Assembly: GCA_964441245.1 (NCBI GenBank)
Contig: CAYTVR010000227.1
Span: 1 to 12,107 of the forward strand
Reading direction: 5' to 3'
Source: JALZUU01 sp964441245
GTDB taxonomy: Bacteria; Bacteroidota; Bacteroidia; Chitinophagales; Saprospiraceae
Length of the DNA stretch: 12,107 nt
Under the pieces are notes generated by a model, which did no database searches, was not told where the DNA came from, and worked only from the letters and a program-made list of their open reading frames with translations. The position numbers and the translations under genes are program-made. How positions within the stretch are numbered: position 1 is the first letter of the stretch; each line of letters starts with the position of its first letter. This document shows positions 6,100 to 12,107 of this stretch, piece by piece.

Positions 6100-7281
6100 T
6101 TACATTCCATAGTTGTCAACATTTAAGAAAAACATCCCTCCTTGATAACCTCCTGTCACTATATTCCTTCCATTCTCTAACTTAATTATGTTTTGCCCTC
6201 TAAATGTTTTATCATCGAGATAGTATTTTGCATTGATCTCATTTCCTTCTAAGTCTACATAAATAAGCATATGATTCTCCTCTGCGTATCCAGTTAACAC
6301 AAATGTCCCATCTGCATTTTCTTTTATTGATTGCCCATTATTCAGATATTCTAGATTTCCTACTTTACTTTCCCATATTAAATCGCCTTCTATATCTACT
6401 TTTATTAAAAGTACAGCTTGAGAATCGATAACATTTGTGCCTCCAGTAGTATGGGTGAAATGTCCAACTGATAGAAGATCACCATCACTCAACTGTATAG
6501 TACTTCTTCCATGTGAAATCCTAGAGCCAAAACTTTTTTTCTTAAGAAGATTTAGGTCTTCATCATACCAGCTAAGTTGAATTGCCTCACCATTTGTACT
6601 CGTAATTAGTATCCTACCATCTTCTAATATTAACATACCATTCGGAGAATCGTAGCTTGATGATTCTTTTATTTCAAATAGAATTTCTTCTCCAGATTCA
6701 TCTATTTTTAAAAAGACCAAATTACCATCCTGAAGTCCACTTACAAGTATTTCTCCATTTGATAATTCTGATATGTTATAACCTGTAATATCTTCTTCGT
6801 TAGGATGATAATTATTTTCCCACAAAATATTTCCATCAGCACTTATTTTCGTTACCGCAAGTATTCTGTTTTGTAAACCATCTTCCCCAAGAGTATATCC
6901 AACTGCATAAATATTTTGATTCAAATCCTCACATAATCCCACCCCAGCACCATACTGATTATTAAATACCGTCCTGTAATAAATAATTTCACCACTGGTA
7001 TCTGTTTTAGCTAACGTAATCTTCCTTTTACTAAAGCTTGAACTTGCACTACCAACCATAACGACATTACCATCACCAGAAAGAATAGTTGACCTATTCC
7101 ACGACCCAACAAATAATTCGTCTAGAACAGTATAGCCAAATTCATCTACACTTGAAGTAATAACAGGATCAATTTCCGATGCAGGAGTATATGTTGGTGT
7201 CGATATTTCTGGTGATTTTTCTTCTTTATTACATGCAATAAAAAGAAAACAAAGAGTAATCGAATACAATATTTTTTTCAT
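6100..7281 (-). CDS. Surface lipoprotein with seven-bladed beta-propeller-like repeats
   Basis: This 393-residue protein starts MKKILYSITLCFLFIACNKE. The lipobox FIA|C places the acylated Cys at 17, and the following NKEEK fits the K-(D/E)2 surface-export signal. A short Thr/Pro/Ser-rich spacer (about 23-40) precedes the repeats. D-x-x-G turns recur about every 45-55 residues (near 46, 94, 149, 194, 240, 296, 343, 389), each after a hydrophobic strand and usually before a strand such as ILWENNY or LIWESKV. This fits seven blades closed by pairing the N- and C-terminal strands; the blade count is inferred from repeat spacing. The repeats resemble PQQ/delta-60-like propellers of secreted Bacteroidota proteins. 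No catalytic residues are identifiable; a binding or scaffold role is likeliest. The gene is separated from its upstream neighbour by a strong terminator, so it has its own promoter. Confidence 0.85.
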   Translation of the reverse strand: MKKILYSITLCFLFIACNKEEKSPEISTPTYTPASEIDPVITSSVDEFGYTVLDELFVGSWNRSTILSGDGNVVMVGSASSSFSKRKITLAKTDTSGEIIYYRTVFNNQYGAGVGLCEDLNQNIYAVGYTLGEDGLQNRILAVTKISADGNILWENNYHPNEEDITGYNISELSNGEILVSGLQDGNLVFLKIDESGEEILFEIKESSSYDSPNGMLILEDGRILITSTNGEAIQLSWYDEDLNLLKKKSFGSRISHGRSTIQLSDGDLLSVGHFTHTTGGTNVIDSQAVLLIKVDIEGDLIWESKVGNLEYLNNGQSIKENADGTFVLTGYAEENHMLIYVDLEGNEINAKYYLDDKTFRGQNIIKLENGRNIVTGGYQGGMFFLNVDNYGM

Positions 7282-7294
7282 ATCTGGGTTAATT

Positions 7295-7314
7295 TTATTT
7301 GTTTGAACAAATAA
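7295..7314. promoter_or_regulatory. Inverted repeat just upstream of the propeller-lipoprotein start
   Basis: Nine-base arms TTATTTGTT (7295-7303) and AACAAATAA (7306-7314) are exact reverse complements with a two-base spacer. The repeat lies 13 bases before the ATG at 7281. Its position suits an operator or a leader hairpin close to the ribosome-binding region. It is AT-rich, so chance is possible. Confidence 0.4.
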
Positions 7315-7506
7315 GAAGAGACTGATACTTTGTAAGTTAATTGTTTGCTATGTAATTCTACTCTAAAATAGGAAAATATAATTGTTTTTTTAGTTAACTA
7401 GATTTATTTGATTTTTGTAATTAATTTTATTTCTTTAGACTTGAGGAGTTCCTATATTTTTTATGGCATGCAACTATGGGATTCATCTAATTTTCCATAA
7501 GATCAT

Positions 7507-7555
7507 AAAAAAGCCTTGGACAAGTTTTCTTATTTGAAACTTGTCCAAGGCTTTT
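7507..7555 (-). terminator. Strong, probably bidirectional intrinsic terminator
   Basis: A perfect 19-bp stem pairs 7509-7527 with 7537-7555 around a 9-base loop. Its core is GCCTTGGACAAG against CTTGTCCAAGGC. Read on the minus strand it lies about 42 bases after the stop of the 981-residue gene and ends in six Ts (complement of 7507-7512). Read on the plus strand it ends in TTTT. It isolates the large T9SS gene from the lipoprotein gene. Confidence 0.93.
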
Positions 7556-7596
7556 CTAGTTTTCACGGCTTACAATTTTATTATAAAGCTCATTTA

Positions 7597-10542
7597 TTAG
7601 TGAACCATTATTTTACCACTGGCTTGCCAAACATTATTACTCTTGATTGTAAAGAAATACATACCTGTTTCTAAATTCCCTCGATCTAACCAAATTTTAT
7701 TACCATAATTTTCAATGGTTCTAACTTGTCGGCCATTCATGTCAAAAAGGTTAAGTTCTAAGAGATCATTTAGATTGTTATTGTTTTCTAGTATGATCCA
7801 AGCTCCCTGTTGCATTGGGTTAGGCATGACACTAAGTTGCATTTCGGGTTGAGCTAGGGCTACACTTCCACTGACCAAATCAATTAATCGATTGACGCTA
7901 TGAAAAGTGGTGTTGGTAATTATTGGCTCATTGAAATCGAAATAAATACCTGCATCATTTTCAATCAAAGTGCCATCTGGTAAATTATTCTTTTGACTGA
8001 TTTTAAAACTTACAAAACCTTGCGAAGCGGCTAAATTAGTGGTGCTGTCTGGTAGTTCAATATTATAAAAATTAAAAACAATTTCTCTTTCGCCTCCTTC
8101 TCCAAATCGCCATTCATAAGGATGACTCGAAGGACCTGGAACTATACTTGCGGGATCTAAATGCTCAGATAATACGTCTCGAATAACTACTCGAAAAGCG
8201 GTATCAGTTCCTGTATTTTGAAAACGAATGGTATATTGAATATCTGTATTTGGAAGAATCGAATGATCTTCTCCTAATCCTGATGGGATCGCTAATTTAT
8301 CATTTGGATCAAAAGAACCAACGACGACAGGACAATGAATTAAGGTGAGTGGGTCACCACTATATTGAGGCAGTTCGTTGTAAGATGTAAGATTATCATT
8401 AGGGCAATCATTAGCTCCTAAAGTGATAATCATTGGTCCGGGTGCATTAGGTTCTTGTTGAGTAACTAGATGATAGGTCGCGCCATTGATGGGTAGCGCA
8501 TTCATGTTGATACTTTCATCCGTATCGAGGTTGTAATTATCTCCTCCTAGCAATACGGCATCTTCAATAATGATGTATTCTAATGATGCTAGCATCGGAT
8601 CTGTTCCAACATTTTTAATGTTATAGTAAATGCTATCATTTTCACAGTAGTAGTCTGCCTGTAATAATGCACCAGTCCAATCCGCTCCATCTTGAGGGCA
8701 GAGAGTATCTGGGAATACATTAATCTGTGTGCAGAGCACATCCCCTAACATTACAGAGTCACAATCTACTGAAACAGAAATATGGAAACTACCGCATTCA
8801 TTATAATCGATGTCACCAAGATCAAAAGTAAGCATTTGACCATCAATTTGAGTTGGGGTAATACTAGCATTATCATAAGTTAGATAATCATCTAAGATCA
8901 CTTCAATGGATGCATCATCCGCAATAATCGTCCCATTATTGCAATAGTCTAGGTAGAGTGTAGCAGGTTCGCAGGGACGAAAATTAGAGTTGCTAACTTG
9001 GACTTCCATGTAAGGACAATTGCTTAATGTGTTGATTGGAAAATCAACTTGAACGGTATCTAAATAATTAACGCTTACTGCTATATCATTTTCACAAGGT
9101 GACCAATAATTACTTGGAGGGATAACAGATACTACGTAATCTACAGGTATATTTATTTCTGCTTGAACTAGTATTTTATAATTACCAAACTCATCTGTAT
9201 TGGCAAAATAATTTAGGGAATCATTCACCGCTTGCACCTTCCAGTTTTTTAAATTGAGTTCATCAATATTAGTACAATCAAAATCAAAATCATGAAAAAT
9301 ATTTCCTTCTATAGCGCCTCCTTTTGTAAGGCCTAATGTGTCTGTTCTCATGATTAGTGTAGCCAATGCACCACCATTTGAAAGGGATCGAAATCCTCCT
9401 ATTAGATAATTTCCTGTAGGAGTTAAAACGATGTCATTTAGTTGCGTTTCTTCATTTTCTTTTTCAATTATTCGTTCCCATAAAGGAATTCCTGATGGGG
9501 TCAACTTCGCGATAAGACCATCTTTTTGACCATCCACATCTGGAACGAGTCGACCTACAGCCACCAAATTATTTTGACTATCTTCTATAATGCTACGACC
9601 TTGAGTTTCACTTGTGGCGAAAGCATAATCTTGTCGCCAAAGTTCATTACCTTCACTATCAATTTTTTGTACAAAAAGATCTTGCTGCGCATTGTTACCA
9701 GTAATAACAAATTCGTTATTGGCAATTGGAATAATATCTAAGGCAACATCTCCTACTGTATTCAGATTGGTTTCTGAAATGATTGCTCCATTTCCATCTA
9801 TTTTCATCAACCAAACTGTTGAGACTCCATCTACTTCGTTATTCTTTAACACCCAAAAATCTCCATTTGCATCAAGGATAATTTTAACGGGTGTATCGTT
9901 TCCTACGGCATTAAAAGTTTGTGACCAAATCGGTTCTCCATCTGTATCAGATTTTACTAAAATGATTTCAAACGCTTTATTACTATCAAGCAAAATTTCA
10001 GATTTGACTGCCCCTAATGAAATATAATTTCCATCTAAAGTCAACTTTAAGTCTGCGCCAATAACAATATTAACAGCATCTTGAAAAACAGGTTTTAACC
10101 AAACTTTCGTGGTAGGTAAATCATCCGGATTCTCTCCAAAATATTTTACAAGAAAAAGGTCTTTATTGTCTACATCAGGCTCATATCTCTCCGTTAAATA
10201 TAAAATGCTATCAGAAGCCAGACTTAACATCGCTGTAGGAAGATGTCCAAAATCACTTTGATTTCCTGATGGATTTATACCACTTTGCCAGCTAAGCAAT
10301 TCATTAGCATTAACTTTAAGTAGAGCTGGAACCTGTAATCCTTCTTCAGGGTACAATGTTACTCCAAAGGTTTCTCCATCTATATAATCTCCAAATTCGA
10401 TAAGATCATTTCTACGTATCTCCTCAGGATTTGTTTGAGCAGCGCCATAAAAGACTCGTCCCCAGCCTTGACCAAAAAGATCCACATTGCTGGTCAGCAA
10501 AAAAAAGCAGGAAATCGTAATTATTCTAATGATGTTCTTCAT
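7597..10542 (-). CDS. Large multidomain T9SS-secreted protein (propeller repeats, Cna-B-like, SFDPNDK domain)
   Basis: I choose the ATG at 10540-10542 (981 residues), which starts a clean signal peptide (MKNIIRIITISCFFLLTSNV, cleavage near LFGQ|G). An in-frame ATG 27 codons upstream has no supporting features. Domains in order: propeller-like repeats about 30-405 with repeated D-x-x-G-x-x-x-W units (SDTDGEPIWSQTF, DSEGNELWRQDY, TPSGIPLWERI); a Cna-B/SdrD-B-like beta domain about 410-505 (GNIFHDFDFDC, TDEFGNYKI); two Cys-containing DUF11-like beta domains about 510-735; the conserved SFDPNDK domain about 740-885 (IQYTIRFQNTGTDTAF, ENDAGIYFDFNEPI), common in T9SS proteins; and a type A sorting tail about 901-981 (MPNP at 906-909, LFDMNGRQV, GMYFFTI). 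The architecture points to a surface or released adhesin/structural protein; no enzymatic site is seen. It is a single-gene unit with its own terminator. Confidence 0.9.
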   Translation of the reverse strand: MKNIIRIITISCFFLLTSNVDLFGQGWGRVFYGAAQTNPEEIRRNDLIEFGDYIDGETFGVTLYPEEGLQVPALLKVNANELLSWQSGINPSGNQSDFGHLPTAMLSLASDSILYLTERYEPDVDNKDLFLVKYFGENPDDLPTTKVWLKPVFQDAVNIVIGADLKLTLDGNYISLGAVKSEILLDSNKAFEIILVKSDTDGEPIWSQTFNAVGNDTPVKIILDANGDFWVLKNNEVDGVSTVWLMKIDGNGAIISETNLNTVGDVALDIIPIANNEFVITGNNAQQDLFVQKIDSEGNELWRQDYAFATSETQGRSIIEDSQNNLVAVGRLVPDVDGQKDGLIAKLTPSGIPLWERIIEKENEETQLNDIVLTPTGNYLIGGFRSLSNGGALATLIMRTDTLGLTKGGAIEGNIFHDFDFDCTNIDELNLKNWKVQAVNDSLNYFANTDEFGNYKILVQAEINIPVDYVVSVIPPSNYWSPCENDIAVSVNYLDTVQVDFPINTLSNCPYMEVQVSNSNFRPCEPATLYLDYCNNGTIIADDASIEVILDDYLTYDNASITPTQIDGQMLTFDLGDIDYNECGSFHISVSVDCDSVMLGDVLCTQINVFPDTLCPQDGADWTGALLQADYYCENDSIYYNIKNVGTDPMLASLEYIIIEDAVLLGGDNYNLDTDESINMNALPINGATYHLVTQQEPNAPGPMIITLGANDCPNDNLTSYNELPQYSGDPLTLIHCPVVVGSFDPNDKLAIPSGLGEDHSILPNTDIQYTIRFQNTGTDTAFRVVIRDVLSEHLDPASIVPGPSSHPYEWRFGEGGEREIVFNFYNIELPDSTTNLAASQGFVSFKISQKNNLPDGTLIENDAGIYFDFNEPIITNTTFHSVNRLIDLVSGSVALAQPEMQLSVMPNPMQQGAWIILENNNNLNDLLELNLFDMNGRQVRTIENYGNKIWLDRGNLETGMYFFTIKSNNVWQASGKIMVH

Positions 10543-10586
10543 AGGTATATTTTTTAGACTATAACAGTTTTTCAATATCGATACTC

Positions 10587-10617
10587 CAAAGATCGAACAA
10601 AACCAAGGGCTATTCAA
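10587..10617 (-). promoter_or_regulatory. Candidate Bacteroidota-type promoter of the large T9SS gene
   Basis: On the minus strand, TTG (complement of 10615-10617) is followed after 20 bases by GATCTTTG (complement of 10587-10594). The Bacteroidota sigma-70-type pattern is TTG, about 19-21 bases, then TAnnTTTG; five of the six specified -7 bases match. It would give a leader of about 40 bases before the ATG at 10542. It also supports the downstream start, since the upstream ATG at 10623 would precede the promoter. Confidence 0.35.
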
Positions 10618-10716
10618 GATCAAATATCGGCATTTATAGAAATAATTATTAATTTAAAATTGTTAACTACCTGATTATCTGTTATTTATTTTTATATTTA
10701 GTAGAAATAAAACAAT

Positions 10717-12107
10717 ATGATTACTACTTCTTTACTTTATATTCTTCTAGAAAAGTTACAAAAAGAAGAGATAAGGCAAATAAAAAAATTTATTCGATCC
10801 TCCTTTGTCACTCACAGAATTGATTTGGGAGAAATGTTTAACTGTTTAGCGAAATATATTTATGAAGGGAAACCATTGCCTTCTAAGAAGATTCTATTTG
10901 AAAATACGTTTAAAGAAGCACCCTTTAATGATCAGAAACTTAGAAATACCATGAGTGATTTACATGCTTTGATTGAGCAGTATTTGATGATAAAAAGCAT
11001 GCAAAAAAATGAAATAGGTAGTCTACTCGCTCTATCGGCTTTGTATAGACAACGGAATCTAGACAAACATTTTCAACGGACCATTCGTAAAGTCAGAAAT
11101 AAACAAGAATCTAAAGTGCTTAGAAATCTTGATTTTTACCAAGACTTCTTGCAGTACCAAAGAGAAACGGTCCTTTTTCAAACCACGAATCAAAGAGCTG
11201 GCAATTTGAATCTTCAAGAAATTGGGGATACCATGGATGTTTTATATTTATCTCAAAAATTACGTCATGCTTGTACTCAGCTTTCTCATCGAGCTGTTTT
11301 TCAAACCGATTATCAATTTGGATTACTTAAAGAATGGATCGATGTTTTAGAGGACAGTACTTATCTCCATATTCCAGCGGTTGCTTTATATTATTATTGT
11401 TATCGATTTTTGACGGAAGCCTATAGTCAGGTTTATTTTCGAAAATTCCGTAGCGAATTGTCCCAATATCATAGTCATTTTCCCAAAGAAGAATTGAAAG
11501 ACCTGTATCGCGCAGCTATTAATTTTTGTATTCGAAAATTGAATGAAGGGAGTCTTGAATTTACTCGAGAAGGTTGGGAATTATTTCAAGAAGGATTAGC
11601 TAGTGATATTTTATTAGAGAATAATCAGCTGTCTCGTTTTACTTTTGATAATGTGGTTGGTTTTGGTCTGCGATTAAAGGAGTATGTTCCTGTTAAACTA
11701 TTTATTGAAAATTACAAGAAAAAATTATCCACAGCTTACCGAGAAAATACGGTTTACTTCAATCTAGCTCGTTTAGAATATGAGCAAAAACATTTTAATA
11801 AAGCTTTGCATTATCTCCATTTATTCGATGCCAAAGATTTAGTCCATCAGCTGATCATAAAAACTTTGCTGTTAAAAATATATTATGAAACAGAGGAGTT
11901 TTCCATATTAGAATCTCATTTGGATAGTTTTCGATTGTTTATTAGGCGGCGAGAGGTCAGTGATTACCATCAGAAAAATTATCAAAATATTATTTTTTAT
12001 ACTCGAAAACTAATTGGCTTACAGCCTTATAATAAAGCAGAGCGTAAAAAATTAATCGAAGCTATTGAGCAAGAAGAAGTCTTGACTGAAAGGAATTGGT
12101 TATTAGA
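10717..12107 (+). CDS. Large, probably all-helical hypothetical protein (3' end cut by window edge)
   Basis: An uninterrupted frame runs from the ATG at 10717-10719 to the right edge: 463 codons plus two bases. It begins MITTSLLYILLEKLQKEEIR. There is no signal peptide or transmembrane helix, so it is probably cytoplasmic. It is rich in Leu, Lys, Glu, Gln, Tyr and Phe, with spacing typical of repeated amphipathic helices. TPR-like pairs appear near residues 342-375 (TAYRENTVYFNLARLEYEQK, HFNKALHYL). The last visible residues, LTERNWLL, look like the end of such a protein, so probably only a few residues are missing. It recalls roughly 500-residue helical hypothetical proteins of Saprospiria-like bacteria, but that is from memory. 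It is divergent from the T9SS gene across 174 bp. A weak -7-like TATATTTA at 10693-10700 lacks a clear -33 partner. Function unknown. Confidence 0.85.
   Translation, partial: MITTSLLYILLEKLQKEEIRQIKKFIRSSFVTHRIDLGEMFNCLAKYIYEGKPLPSKKILFENTFKEAPFNDQKLRNTMSDLHALIEQYLMIKSMQKNEIGSLLALSALYRQRNLDKHFQRTIRKVRNKQESKVLRNLDFYQDFLQYQRETVLFQTTNQRAGNLNLQEIGDTMDVLYLSQKLRHACTQLSHRAVFQTDYQFGLLKEWIDVLEDSTYLHIPAVALYYYCYRFLTEAYSQVYFRKFRSELSQYHSHFPKEELKDLYRAAINFCIRKLNEGSLEFTREGWELFQEGLASDILLENNQLSRFTFDNVVGFGLRLKEYVPVKLFIENYKKKLSTAYRENTVYFNLARLEYEQKHFNKALHYLHLFDAKDLVHQLIIKTLLLKIYYETEEFSILESHLDSFRLFIRRREVSDYHQKNYQNIIFYTRKLIGLQPYNKAERKKLIEAIEQEEVLTERNWLL

Larger units (their letters stand above)
7282..7596. other. 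Intergenic leader/terminator region
   Basis: This 315-bp AT-rich region carries the inverted repeat at 7295-7314 near the lipoprotein start and the terminator of the upstream gene at 7507-7555. The 190 bases between them should hold the lipoprotein promoter, but no sequence there matches the Bacteroidota TTG-N20-TAnnTTTG pattern well. No ORF or RNA gene is visible. Confidence 0.6.

Noticed and set aside
10543..10623. A 27-residue longer N-terminus for the large T9SS protein
   Set aside because: The extension has no domain features, would bury the signal peptide, and overlaps the candidate promoter at 10587-10617.
10660..10700. A Bacteroidota promoter for the rightward gene
   Set aside because: TTG at 10660-10662 has only a poor -7 match at the right spacing, and the better TATATTTA at 10693-10700 has no TTG partner at a suitable distance.
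1..12107. CRISPR array, phage, toxin-antitoxin or other defence system
   Set aside because: I found no regularly spaced repeats, no phage or nuclease motifs and no small paired ORFs of that type.

Overview
The window looks like chromosomal DNA of an AT-rich member of the Bacteroidota. Two intact proteins carry the C-terminal sorting domain of the type IX secretion system (T9SS, Por_Secre_tail type), and a third such domain survives as a broken remnant. Two lipoproteins have an acidic K-(D/E)2 stretch just after the lipobox cysteine, which is the Bacteroidota surface-export signal. Shine-Dalgarno sequences are essentially absent before the starts. The domain styles (TPR-cyclase, SFDPNDK-type secreted protein) would suit the Saprospiria or a neighbouring class, but the class is an inference.

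Layout, left to right. Bases 1-375 hold the 3' end of a tRNA gene with its terminator, a second 27-bp copy of the tRNA tail 102 bp downstream, and a long imperfect palindrome. Bases 376-2961 (minus) encode a secreted GH13 alpha-amylase-type enzyme with two N-terminal carbohydrate-binding-like domains and a T9SS tail. Bases 2970-3204 (minus) are a frameshifted orphan T9SS tail. Bases 3224-5026 (minus) encode a TPR / transmembrane / class III adenylate cyclase that starts with TTG. Bases 5075-5602 (minus) encode a small surface lipoprotein 48 bp upstream of the cyclase, probably in the same transcript. Bases 5603-6099 are non-coding and contain a structured GC-richer element and a perfect 24-bp palindrome. 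Bases 6100-7281 (minus) encode a beta-propeller-like surface lipoprotein. Bases 7282-7596 hold an inverted repeat and a very strong terminator. Bases 7597-10542 (minus) encode a 981-residue multidomain T9SS protein. Divergently, 10717 to the right edge (plus) encodes a helical protein that I do not recognise with confidence and that lacks only its extreme C-terminus.

Functionally the region is mostly envelope and extracellular: a starch-type hydrolase released or anchored by T9SS, two surface lipoproteins, and a large T9SS protein whose N-terminus uses the same kind of propeller repeat as the neighbouring lipoprotein. The cyclase is the only clear signalling gene. No transposase, integrase, phage gene, CRISPR array or defence system is visible. 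The most unusual observations are the duplicated tRNA tail, the orphan T9SS tail, the structured intergenic element, the pairing of a surface lipoprotein with a TPR-cyclase, and the neighbouring propeller proteins with different surface anchors.
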